Origin: Luteitalea sp.
GTDB lineage: Bacteria; Acidobacteriota; Vicinamibacteria; Vicinamibacterales; Vicinamibacteraceae
DNA length: 64,000 nucleotides
Assembly: GCA_009377605.1 (NCBI GenBank)
Contig: WHTT01000006.1
Coordinates: 52,553-116,552, forward strand
Direction of reading: 5' to 3'
Positions 54,184 through 61,654 of the stretch are shown piece by piece (the first letter of the stretch is position 1; each line of letters opens with the position of its first letter). Made by a program: the position numbers and the translations under genes. Below the pieces are notes generated by a model. The model was not told where the DNA came from. It did not search any database and saw only the letters and a list, made by a program, of their open reading frames with translations.

Positions 54184-56349
54184 TCAGGCCGTGTCTCGAC
54201 TCGTCGCACGCAACTGCTCCGCCGCGGCGAACACCTCCAGCCAGGGAGCGTTGTCCGGCTCCTGCGCACCCTCGTCGTTGCGCATGGCGAGCACGGCATC
54301 CAAGTCGGCACGTGCGTCCTCGCCTGCCGCAACCGCCAACCGTGCCCGCTCGAGCTGCGCGCACGCCCGAAGATAGTTCACCCGATTGCCGCACCCTTCG
54401 AGCTTCGCGGCGCGCCCCAGCGTCTCCAGCGCCTTGTCGATCAATTCGCGACGTTGCGACGAGCGCGCCATCTCGAGCTGCAGCTCGGCAAGCGTAATCG
54501 CAGCATCGTAGCGGTGCGGGTATGTCTCATGGACCCGTGCTGCGAGCTCGAGACCGCTCATCAGACCCTCGCTTCGACCGTTCGTGCGCGCGTCGACGAG
54601 CTGTGTCCTTGCAAGCAGCACTTGGGCCGCCGTGAGCTCACTGTGCACGTCGAGCGCGCGCGAGAGACAGACGCGCGCCTCGGCCCCGCGATCCGCGACA
54701 AGGTGGAACTCTGCCATCGCCAGCCACACGTCGTAGTAGCTCCGCCTGACGTCGAGCGCCCGCTCATACGACGGTAGCGGACTCCTGCCCGCCAGATGCA
54801 GCACATCTCCTCTGAGCTTCCACACCTCTTCGAGATCCGAGTCGTCCGCGAGAATCTCGTCGCAGATGTCTGCGGCGCCTTCCAGGTCGCCGTCAGCCAG
54901 CCGCCGAACGGCGTCGGCGTATCGTATTTGCCACGCCGGCAGATCCTGCTTCAGTCGCCGAGCCTCCTCGAACGCAATCGCCGACTGTTCGAGGCGCGTG
55001 CGCGCGACGCAGAGCTGGTCCTCCGCGCCGGTACGGCTCAAATGTCGCTCCGCGGCACGCAGCTCGTCGAACTGCAGCGCAAGATACAGCCGTCCCAGCT
55101 CGAAGTACGCCCCCGCAAGGTCACGCACCCGGTCGATCGAGCGCTCCATGTCCTCGCGCGCCCGGCCCAGATCGCCGCGACGGAACCATGCCACGCCTCG
55201 GTAGAAACGCGCCCACCCGATCGCCGGTTGCTGCGCGAGGACCCCATCGAGACGCGAGATGACCGCATCGAGGCGCGGGAAGTGACGTACCAGGTCGCTG
55301 CGCACGCGGTAGAGCTGCGTGTCCCACGCGGCAATCTCGCGGGCCACCTCGAGCGCAGGCAGCCAGTCCTGCTCGAGGTCAACCACGTCGCTCGGGGGCG
55401 CCGGTGCCTCGTCGACCCGCTTTCGGACGTACGACGTGAACCATCGCGGTGAAACGTCCCGCCGTTCAGGTGTATTCAAGTAGTCATCGAGCGCATCGAC
55501 GACCCTCGTCATCGACTGGAAGCGTTCCTCCCGCCGCTTGGACATGCAGCGCAGGATGGTCGCCTCGAGATCGCGCGGAATCTCGGCGTTGAACCTGCGC
55601 GGGAACGGAGGCTCCGCGTGGATGACCTGGTGCAGCAAATCCACGAGATGGTCGGCGACAAACGGTGGCCGACCGACCGTCTTCCAGTAGAGCGTCGCCC
55701 CGAGCCCGTAGACGTCGCTCCGCGCGTCGACCGCATGCACCTCGCCCCGCGCCTGCTCGGGCGCCATCAACCCTGGCGTTCCGAGAATCTGACCATCCTG
55801 GCTAATCGTTGCGCCCAGCTCACTTCGCAAATCACGGGCAATGCCGAAATCGGTCAGGTACGCGCGGCCGTCGAGGTCGAGCAGGATGTTCTCCGGCTTG
55901 ATGTCGCGATGAACGACGCCCTCGCGATGCGCGTGGGCGAGCGCATCCGCCACTTGCCGGATGACGTGGACGGTCGCTCGCACACCCAGGGTGGCACGTG
56001 CGAGGCTGCCGCCGGGCACGTACTGCATCACGATGTAGGGAATCCCGTCGATCTCACCCGCTTCGTGCACCTGAACGATCGACGGATTGTTCAGCCGCGC
56101 CGCGAACCTGGCCTCTCGAAAGAAGCGCTCCAACTGCGCCGGCCGGTCCTGGTCGAGGTATTTCAGGGCAACGGAACGACCGAGCTGCGTGTCACGAGCG
56201 AGGAACACGGCACCGGCGCCGCCACGACCGAGCTGGCGCACGATCACGTATCGCTCGGGCGCAGGGGGCCAACCGTCCTCCGCTAGCCCCTCGGATCCGA
56301 AGAGATCTGTCGTAATCGCGGTCTCGGCAAGCGCTTGCTCTTCCGGCAT
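54184..56349 (-). CDS. Ser/Thr protein kinase with C-terminal TPR region
   Basis: A 721-residue kinase. After a short acidic leader, the kinase domain (about residues 30-295) has QLGRGGAGAVFLARDTQLGR, the catalytic Lys in SVALKYL, VVHRDIKPENILLDLDGRAY, TDFGIARDL and TPGLMAPEQARG. The remaining 400 residues are helical repeats of TPR type (ARFYRGVAWFRRGDLGRARE, AFEEARRLKQDLPAWQIRYA, LEEVWKLRGDVLHLAGRSPL). There is no membrane helix. I chose the ATG at 56349, which lies 10 bases after TAAAAT on the minus strand; a GTG 33 bases upstream is possible. It is divergent from the ECF-like sigma gene, and such kinase-sigma pairs are known to work together. Confidence 0.92.
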   Translation of the reverse strand: MPEEQALAETAITTDLFGSEGLAEDGWPPAPERYVIVRQLGRGGAGAVFLARDTQLGRSVALKYLDQDRPAQLERFFREARFAARLNNPSIVQVHEAGEIDGIPYIVMQYVPGGSLARATLGVRATVHVIRQVADALAHAHREGVVHRDIKPENILLDLDGRAYLTDFGIARDLRSELGATISQDGQILGTPGLMAPEQARGEVHAVDARSDVYGLGATLYWKTVGRPPFVADHLVDLLHQVIHAEPPFPRRFNAEIPRDLEATILRCMSKRREERFQSMTRVVDALDDYLNTPERRDVSPRWFTSYVRKRVDEAPAPPSDVVDLEQDWLPALEVAREIAAWDTQLYRVRSDLVRHFPRLDAVISRLDGVLAQQPAIGWARFYRGVAWFRRGDLGRAREDMERSIDRVRDLAGAYFELGRLYLALQFDELRAAERHLSRTGAEDQLCVARTRLEQSAIAFEEARRLKQDLPAWQIRYADAVRRLADGDLEGAADICDEILADDSDLEEVWKLRGDVLHLAGRSPLPSYERALDVRRSYYDVWLAMAEFHLVADRGAEARVCLSRALDVHSELTAAQVLLARTQLVDARTNGRSEGLMSGLELAARVHETYPHRYDAAITLAELQLEMARSSQRRELIDKALETLGRAAKLEGCGNRVNYLRACAQLERARLAVAAGEDARADLDAVLAMRNDEGAQEPDNAPWLEVFAAAEQLRATSRDTA

Positions 56350-56377
56350 GAAGCCCCTGATTTTACCTCGTTCGGGG

Positions 56378-56383
56378 TACACT
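56378..56383 (+). promoter_or_regulatory. -10 element of the sigma-factor gene, leaderless spacing
   Basis: TACACT ends 7 bases before the GTG start at 56391. No clear -35 element is present, and no Shine-Dalgarno sequence fits. Confidence 0.4.
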
Positions 56384-56390
56384 CGGTCAC

Positions 56391-56969
56391 GTGTTCCCCA
56401 CCACCGTCTGGACCGTCGTCAGGGCCGCAGGCGCGCAGGATCCAAGTGCGCTCGAGCAGGTGGCGCAGGAGTACCGGGCGCCCGTATTGTCCTTTATTCG
56501 TAGCCGCGGGATCGGCCCGGAGCAGGCCGAAGATCTCTGCCAGGACGTCTTCGTGCGCCTCCTGAAAGGTGATGTCCTCGCCAAGGCGGATGCCACAAAG
56601 GGCCGGTTTCGCAGCCTGCTGTGCACGGTCACGATCCGGGTCATTCAGGACTGGAACCGCCGACAACCGCACATGGTGCAGGAAGAGATTGACGTGGCCG
56701 TGGCGGCCCCCTCCTTCGACCGGGTCTGGGTACAGTTTCTCCTCGAACGGGCGCTCAAACGGCTGAAGGAGGCGAGTCCGAAGTCCTACGAGGTCATCCG
56801 TGGCCATCTTGCGGGGGAGAAACCAAATCGAAACAAGCTCTGGATCTCGCGAACCAAGCTCATCTCGCTGATACGTCGAGAGATCGCCACGACATGCCGC
56901 TCTCCGCGCGAGGTCGAGCAGGAAATCGCCTACCTTTCGCCCTACCTGCGGCCGCGCGAAAAATACTGA
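56391..56969 (+). CDS. ECF-like sigma-70 family factor
   Basis: A 192-residue RNA polymerase sigma factor. Region 2 is clear: EYRAPVLSFIRSRGIGPEQA followed by EDLCQDVFVRLLKGD and FRSLLCTVTIRVIQDWNRRQ. Region 4 is unusual: the expected helix-turn-helix is replaced by VIRGHLAGEKPNRNKLWISR and TKLISLIRREIATTC. It opens with a GTG 7 bases after TACACT, which suggests a leaderless mRNA. It is divergent from a Ser/Thr kinase gene with 41 bases between the starts, an arrangement seen for kinase-controlled ECF factors. No anti-sigma gene is visible. Confidence 0.85.
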   Translation: MFPTTVWTVVRAAGAQDPSALEQVAQEYRAPVLSFIRSRGIGPEQAEDLCQDVFVRLLKGDVLAKADATKGRFRSLLCTVTIRVIQDWNRRQPHMVQEEIDVAVAAPSFDRVWVQFLLERALKRLKEASPKSYEVIRGHLAGEKPNRNKLWISRTKLISLIRREIATTCRSPREVEQEIAYLSPYLRPREKY

Positions 56970-57048
56970 GACAGACGTCGAAAGCGTGCGAAGACTAATT
57001 GAGGAGCCGGAGATCGGGAATCCGGAATCAGGAATCTGGAACCAACCC

Positions 57049-57120
57049 TTCGACTCGCCTCACGGCTTGCCCTGAGCGAGCCTGGTGGCGAGCCGAAGGC
57101 GAGCCGTGAGGAAAGTCGAA
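57049..57120. repeat. Long imperfect inverted repeat
   Basis: TTCGACT and AGTCGAA at the ends, and CCTCACGGCT (57058-57067) and AGCCGTGAGG (57102-57111) inside, pair across a GC-rich centre of about 35 bases. It lies just upstream of the beta-propeller gene and looks like a dispersed palindromic element. Confidence 0.6.
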
Positions 57121-57131
57121 AGGGGACAGGC

Positions 57132-58190
57132 ATGCAGGTGGTGTTGATTGTCGGGACGGCAAAGGGGGCGTTCATCGCGCGCTCCGACGCCGCTCGGCGC
57201 ACATGGGATATCGAGGGGCCGATCTTCAAGGGCTGGAAGGTCACCTCGACGGCGCGGACTCCTAGCGGACGATATCTGTTCGCGACGGCCAGCGACGTCT
57301 ATGGCACCGGAATTCACACGGGAACAGATCTCGAGAACTGGCGGCAGATCACCGCGGCGCCAGCCTACCCGGAGGGCGGCGACCGAAAGCTGAACCAGAT
57401 CTGGACGTTCCACTGTGGATCATCCCGTCACTACGCCGGGGTCGATACTGCCGGGCTCTTCACGAGCGACGACGATGGCGAGACGTGGCAGCCGGTGAGC
57501 GGCCTCAACGACCACCCGAGCCGGCGCGGATGGTTCCCGGGCGCGGGTGGTCTCTGTGCACACGTCGTGCTCCTCCATCCGAAGCAGCCCGAGCGCATTT
57601 GGTGCGGCATGTCAGCAGTAGGCGTCTGGCGCTCGGATGATGGCGGCAGCACGTGGGCGCCGAAGAACGAAGGCGTTCGCTGCCTCGCCGAGGACAAGGA
57701 GTTTCCTGGAATCGGCTACTGTGTGCACGGCTTGGTGCGAGACCCAGACGACCCCAACACGCTCTTCCGTCAAGATCACACGGGCATGTTCCGAACCCGC
57801 GACGGTGGCGATCATTGGGAGCGCATCGAGAATGGCCTGCCCTCGTGGTTTGGCTTCCCGATCGCCATGGATGATCGCACCAAGACCATCTTCTCCTTCC
57901 CCATGGAAAGCGACGAGTACCGCTTGCCGGTCGACGGCAAGTTCCGCGTGTACAGGAGCCGCAACGATGGAGACTCCTGGGAGGAGCTCGCCCGGGGCTT
58001 ACCGGACCAGTCGTATGCAAGCGTGCTCCGCGGCGCGATGGCGGTCGACGGCCTGAGCCCAACCGGCGTTTACGTGGGCTCCACCGCCGGAAACGTGTAT
58101 ACGAGCGCAGACGAGGGCGAATCGTGGCAGCCGCTGCCCTGCACGCTGCCGCGAATCTTGAGCGTCAAGGCGTACGTGCAGGAGTCGTAA
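57132..58190 (+). CDS. Sialidase-like/BNR-repeat beta-propeller protein
   Basis: A 352-residue protein with repeated Asp-box motifs of the sialidase/BNR type: TSDDDGETWQPV, RSDDGGSTWAPK, RTRDGGDHWERI, RSRNDGDSWEEL and TSADEGESWQPL, one per blade. No signal peptide is visible, so it should be cytoplasmic, which is odd for an extracellular sialidase. Catalytic residues of true sialidases are not obvious and it is better described as a WD40/YVTN-type propeller. It ends 1 base before a MoaD/ThiS-type gene, and this pair probably functions together. The ATG is preceded by AAAGGGGACAGG. Confidence 0.85.
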   Translation: MQVVLIVGTAKGAFIARSDAARRTWDIEGPIFKGWKVTSTARTPSGRYLFATASDVYGTGIHTGTDLENWRQITAAPAYPEGGDRKLNQIWTFHCGSSRHYAGVDTAGLFTSDDDGETWQPVSGLNDHPSRRGWFPGAGGLCAHVVLLHPKQPERIWCGMSAVGVWRSDDGGSTWAPKNEGVRCLAEDKEFPGIGYCVHGLVRDPDDPNTLFRQDHTGMFRTRDGGDHWERIENGLPSWFGFPIAMDDRTKTIFSFPMESDEYRLPVDGKFRVYRSRNDGDSWEELARGLPDQSYASVLRGAMAVDGLSPTGVYVGSTAGNVYTSADEGESWQPLPCTLPRILSVKAYVQES

Positions 58191-58191
58191 G

Positions 58192-58470
58192 ATGCCGCGG
58201 GCCACGCTCGAGCTGCCGTCGTTGTTGCGCTCCGTGCTCGGCGGCGTGTCCACGCTCGCCATCGAGGGCGACACGCTCGAGGGGGCGCTCGAGGACGCCT
58301 ATCGCCAACTGCCGATCCTGCGTGTCCATCTCTGTGACGAAACGGGACACCTCCGTCGCCACGTTCTGTGCTTCTTGAACGATGTGAACAGCCGCTGGCT
58401 CGACGAAGCGGGGCAACGCCTGCGTGACGGGGATCAGATCACGATTCTGCAGGCCGTTTCTGGCGGGTAA
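58192..58470 (+). CDS. MoaD/ThiS-family ubiquitin-like protein
   Basis: A 92-residue beta-grasp protein ending in SGG, the C-terminal diglycine that is adenylated and thiocarboxylated in MoaD, ThiS and related sulfur carriers. The fold is indicated by RATLELPSLLRSVLGG, a central LEDAYRQLPILRVHLCDETG and the DGDQITILQAVSGG ending. No MoaE, ThiG or adenylating enzyme is nearby, so the pathway is unknown. It lies 1 base after the beta-propeller gene and is surely co-transcribed with it. A large inverted repeat follows 15 bases later. Confidence 0.9.
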   Translation: MPRATLELPSLLRSVLGGVSTLAIEGDTLEGALEDAYRQLPILRVHLCDETGHLRRHVLCFLNDVNSRWLDEAGQRLRDGDQITILQAVSGG

Positions 58471-58485
58471 CCCGGAAAAGGCGAC

Positions 58486-58553
58486 GTGAAAAGGGGACAG
58501 CCCCCTTTTTCGGTCCTGACGCTGACGAAAAAGAGGGGCAGTCCCCTTTTCAC
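58486..58553. terminator. Composite inverted repeat, likely bidirectional terminator
   Basis: GTGAAAAGGGGAC at 58486-58498 pairs perfectly with GTCCCCTTTTCAC at 58541-58553. Each half also folds alone into a small hairpin ending in a run of T (CCCCCTTTTT at 58501-58510 for the plus strand, with the mirror AAAAAGAGGGG at 58528-58538). It lies between the convergent MoaD-like and sulfatase genes and includes the sulfatase stop codon. Confidence 0.75.
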
Positions 58554-60016
58554 TGCTTCATCGTCGGCATCTCCGCCCCGAGAGAGAGGCGCCACGTCTC
58601 GAGCTGGCTGCGGAGCTGCTCGACAACCTCCGGCTGGGAGTCTGCCAGGTTGTTCCGCTCGCCAATGTCTTCCTCGAGGTCGTAGAGCTCCAGCCCACCT
58701 GTTTCGAAACGCTCAATCAGCTTGTGATTGCCGGCTCGGATTGCTCCGCTTGGCGTGGCGCGCCACTCGCCTTCTTCTGCCACGCCTTCGAGATACCCCG
58801 GGAAATGCCAGTAGATCGGTGGCCGCGCCAGGGGATCCGGTTCCATCCCGCGCAAAACGTCGTGGAAGCTGACGCCGTCGATAGGACGATCCGAACGAAC
58901 GTTGGCGCCCGCGATCTCCAGCAGCGTCGGGAAGAAGTCCACGCACATCACCGGAACGGTGGACGTCGTGCCTGGCGGCGTCACGCCCGGAATCCGCGCG
59001 ATGAGCGGCACGCGCACGCCGCCCTCGTACAGCATCCCCTTACCGCCCCGCAGCGGCGCATTGGAGGTGACCTCCAGCCGCGCGCGAACACCTGTGGCTG
59101 AATACCCGCCCACACCCCCGTTATCTGAATAAAAGAAGACAGCGGTGGAATCGTTCAAGCTCAATTCATCGAGCGCGTCCAGCACACGGCCCACACCCTG
59201 GTCGAGGCTGTCGATCATCGCTGCATACGCCGGGTTGCCGTGGCCGGCTTCACCTGATTTCGCCTCATATTTCGAAATCAGATCGCCCTTGGCTTGGATG
59301 GGAGTGTGCACGGCATAGAACGGCAGATAGAGGAGAAACGGCTGTTGAGCGTTTTGGTGGATGAATGCCACCGCCTCTTCCGCGAGCCGGTCCGTCAGAT
59401 ATTCACCTTCCGGTCCGTTGGGCAGTTGAGGGTTCTTGTAGGGACTGAAGTAGCCGCCGCGAGGTGAGCCAGAGCCGTTTCCCGCCACGTTCGAGCCGAA
59501 TCCTTGCTCCTCCGGCAGGTGTCCTGGCCCGCCCAGGTGCCACTTCCCGACGTGTGCCGTGGCATAGCCTGCGTCGCGCAGAACCTCCGGAAACGTGATC
59601 TCCTCGAGCGGGAGATCCGTGACGTTGTCAACGGGAGTCATCAGGCGGAATCTCTCGAGTCCGCGTGCGCCAGTGCCTACCGTGTAGACTCCGGTCCGGG
59701 TGCCGTAGCGGCCGGTCATCAGCGCCGCCCGCGTCGGAGTGCAGTTCGGATTCGCATACGCCGCGGTGAAGCGGATGCCTTCGCGGGCCAGGCGGTCGAT
59801 GTTCGGCGTCTCGTAATACCTGCTGCCGTACGAGCCGAGATCCGTCCAACCGAGATCGTCCGCGACGATCAGCACGATATTTGTCGGCCGTTGTCGTTCG
59901 ACGCCGACGGTCGGACTCGGCCGGCTCTGCCCGCGGGCCCCACAGCCGGTGAGAACAGCGATGAGCGCCATGCAGCATGCCGCGCGTCGGAATTGACACC
60001 ACATCCCTCGGTACAT
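58550..60016 (-). CDS. Arylsulfatase-type sulfatase, lipoprotein
   Basis: A 488-residue sulfatase. A lipoprotein signal (ACCMALIAVLTGCGAR) predicts membrane anchoring. NIVLIVADDLGWTDLGSYGS provides the metal-binding Asp pair. The formylglycine motif is CTPTRAALMTGRYGTRTG with Cys92, the residue converted to formylglycine, and GKWHLGG gives the Lys and His of the active site. VFFYSDNGGVG has the last metal ligands. It would hydrolyse sulfate esters on glycans or aryl compounds; no sulfatase-maturation gene is in the window. It follows the ArsR-type gene by 3 bases. Confidence 0.94.
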   Translation of the reverse strand: MYRGMWCQFRRAACCMALIAVLTGCGARGQSRPSPTVGVERQRPTNIVLIVADDLGWTDLGSYGSRYYETPNIDRLAREGIRFTAAYANPNCTPTRAALMTGRYGTRTGVYTVGTGARGLERFRLMTPVDNVTDLPLEEITFPEVLRDAGYATAHVGKWHLGGPGHLPEEQGFGSNVAGNGSGSPRGGYFSPYKNPQLPNGPEGEYLTDRLAEEAVAFIHQNAQQPFLLYLPFYAVHTPIQAKGDLISKYEAKSGEAGHGNPAYAAMIDSLDQGVGRVLDALDELSLNDSTAVFFYSDNGGVGGYSATGVRARLEVTSNAPLRGGKGMLYEGGVRVPLIARIPGVTPPGTTSTVPVMCVDFFPTLLEIAGANVRSDRPIDGVSFHDVLRGMEPDPLARPPIYWHFPGYLEGVAEEGEWRATPSGAIRAGNHKLIERFETGGLELYDLEEDIGERNNLADSQPEVVEQLRSQLETWRLSLGAEMPTMKQ

Positions 60017-60019
60017 ACG

Positions 60020-60400
60020 TCAGTGACGGCGCTTCCGCTTGCCCCGGGCGATCTCGGTCGCAAGCGCCTCGAGACGCGGCTCCCACAATCGCCGGAATCG
60101 GTCGAGCCAGGAGTTGACTTCCTGCAGTGGCGCGGCGTCCACCGCGTAGACACGGCGCGGTCCGTCGATACGGACAGTGGCGAACCCGCTCTCGCGAAGC
60201 ACGCGGAGATGCTGCGACACCGCGGACTGTGTGATGCGGAACTCGCGCTGCACGACCGCGACAATGTCCCCCGAGGAGTGCTCCCCGTCGGCGAGCAGCT
60301 CCAGGATGCGACGTCGGACGGGATCCCCAAGAACGTCGAACGCGTGCATCAGCTGTTCGCTGGAGCTTGGCTCTCGCCAGGCGACGTCAATCTTCATCAT
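60020..60400 (-). CDS. ArsR-family transcriptional regulator
   Basis: A 126-residue winged-helix regulator. EQLMHAFDVLGDPVRRRILE is the classical ArsR N-terminus, the recognition helix is ITQSAVSQHLRVLRESGFAT and the wing is VRIDGPRRVYAVD. No cysteine metal site is seen, so it probably senses something other than arsenic. The tail is strongly basic (EIARGKRKRRH). The start follows GGAGGT by 4-7 bases; ATGs at 60400 and 60397 are equally good. It heads a two-gene unit with the sulfatase, 3 bases downstream, and is likely autoregulatory. Confidence 0.9.
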   Translation of the reverse strand: MMKIDVAWREPSSSEQLMHAFDVLGDPVRRRILELLADGEHSSGDIVAVVQREFRITQSAVSQHLRVLRESGFATVRIDGPRRVYAVDAAPLQEVNSWLDRFRRLWEPRLEALATEIARGKRKRRH

Positions 60401-60430
60401 CGGTACCTCCGAAAGGGAACCACGCGGCCG

Positions 60431-60459
60431 ATGATGCAGCAACAGCTTATATAAGTCAA
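60431..60459 (-). promoter_or_regulatory. Promoter of the ArsR-sulfatase unit
   Basis: On the minus strand TTGACT (60454-60459) and CATCAT (60431-60436) are 17 bases apart. The local sequence ATTAGTATTGACTTATATAA is A/T-rich compared with its surroundings. Confidence 0.5.
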
Positions 60460-60479
60460 TACTAATGATGCGAACGGCG

Positions 60480-60916
60480 TCACCGTCCCCCTGCCTGAGC
60501 GTCGGCGGCATCGATGAATACGTCGAGCTGCTGTCCCACGAAGAGCGGCAGGTCCTCTTGTTCGACACGATAGACGACCTGGAGAACGCGCGTGTCGACT
60601 CGTTCAGTGCTCTCGCCGGTCAGCGATCGCTTCGGCACGACGAACGGCTCGAGCCGCACGAACTGGAGCGGCGTCGAGCGCTCCGCGTTCCCGCGCACGT
60701 GTCCCACGGCCGGTGCACCAGGTACTCGGTCTTCGGATCCATGACCCAGACCTCGGCGTCCGTCACGTCGAGGACCTGATTGCCCGTGCGTTTCATGATG
60801 CCGGCGAAGATCGAGGTCTGGTTCTCCAGGAGGAAGGTGCAGAACGCAATGGCAAAGACCAGGCCGAAGTACTTGGCCCGATCACCGGTCAGCATGCGAA
60901 GAGCGACGAAGTTCAT
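60480..60916 (-). pseudogene. Deletion-fused remnant: DevC-type ABC permease start joined to HlyD-type adaptor end
   Basis: From 60916 the frame encodes MNFVALRMLTGDRAKYFGLV and continues to VTDAEVWVMDPKTEY, which is the start of a DevC-type permease. At about 60700-60716 this homology stops. In a different minus-strand frame the sequence continues as RLEPFVVPKRSLTGESTERV, RVLQVVYRVEQ and LFVGQQLDVFIDA, the last strands of a HlyD/DevB-type membrane-fusion protein. More than a kilobase, covering most of the permease and most of the adaptor, is missing, and the join shifts the frame. TetR-type regulation at the start is intact. Non-functional as seen. Confidence 0.78.
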
Positions 60917-60925
60917 ATATTCACC

Positions 60926-60943
60926 ATATGATTTCTATCATAT
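60926..60943. promoter_or_regulatory. TetR operator copy 1
   Basis: ATATGAT and ATCATAT form a perfect inverted repeat with a 4-base spacer (TTCT), 10 bases upstream of the DevC-like start codon. It shares core ATGAT-N4-ATCAT with a second site before the TetR gene. Confidence 0.6.
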
Positions 60944-61032
60944 TGTATGCATCGTAGCTAGGTCACGGCGGCAGTGTCAAGCGTCGCGTGGCTGACGCGG
61001 CCCCCGGCCTTGTCCGGGTGTGCTTTCACACC

Positions 61033-61050
61033 ATATGATGATGATCATGA
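61033..61050. promoter_or_regulatory. TetR operator copy 2
   Basis: ATATGAT, a 4-base spacer and ATCATGA repeat the core of the first site, 13 bases upstream of the TetR start. Two copies of one symmetric motif in a divergent promoter region suggest the TetR protein controls both directions. Confidence 0.55.
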
Positions 61051-61063
61051 ATGGAGGCAACTG

Positions 61064-61654
61064 ATGCCTTGGCCAAAGGACCACAAGTCCCGAACGCGCG
61101 ATCGGATCGTGCAAGCGGCGTCGGCGGCGTTCCGTGCGCGCGGGCTGTCCGAGGTCCGAGTGGAGGACGTCTGCGCTGGCGCGGGGCTGACACACGGCGG
61201 CTTCTACGCCCATTTCTCGTCGAAGGACGACCTGCTGGGCGCGGCCTTGGAGCATGCAAGCGGTCAGACCATCGAGCTACTCTCGAAAGCGCTCGAGTCC
61301 ATCCCGCCGGAGCGTCGCCTCCATGCGATGATTGATGCATACTTGAGCCCGGAGCACGCCGTGCATCCCGAACGCGGCTGTCCCGTCGCAGCCCTCGGTC
61401 CCGAGGTCGCGCGTGTCAGCGGAAGGCGACGGCGCGATCTCGCTCACGCCGTGCGCCAGCGGCTCGACTGGATGCGTGGCTTCTTCCCGACGCGGCGCCG
61501 CGACGAGCTCAGGGAAGAGCAAGCCATCGGAACGCTGGCGTGCATGGTAGGTGGGTTGGTGATGGCACGGCTCGTCGGCGGCAAGGAGTCGGCTGCGCTC
61601 CTCGAGGCATGCCGAGATTTTCTACACCGCACGCTCCGCGAGGCCCCAGGATGA
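61064..61654 (+). CDS. TetR-family transcriptional regulator
   Basis: A 196-residue regulator. The helix-turn-helix is [20 protein letters not shown] followed by [20 protein letters not shown], typical of TetR. The rest is a helical ligand-binding domain ([20 protein letters not shown], and a C-terminal [20 protein letters not shown]). The ATG at 61064 is preceded by GGAGG. It is divergent from the DevC/HlyD remnant, which it probably repressed, and its stop overlaps the GH51 start by 4 bases (ATGA). It appears intact even though its divergent target is destroyed. Confidence 0.9.
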   Translation: MPWPKDHKSRTRDRIVQAASAAFRARGLSEVRVEDVCAGAGLTHGGFYAHFSSKDDLLGAALEHASGQTIELLSKALESIPPERRLHAMIDAYLSPEHAVHPERGCPVAALGPEVARVSGRRRRDLAHAVRQRLDWMRGFFPTRRRDELREEQAIGTLACMVGGLVMARLVGGKESAALLEACRDFLHRTLREAPG

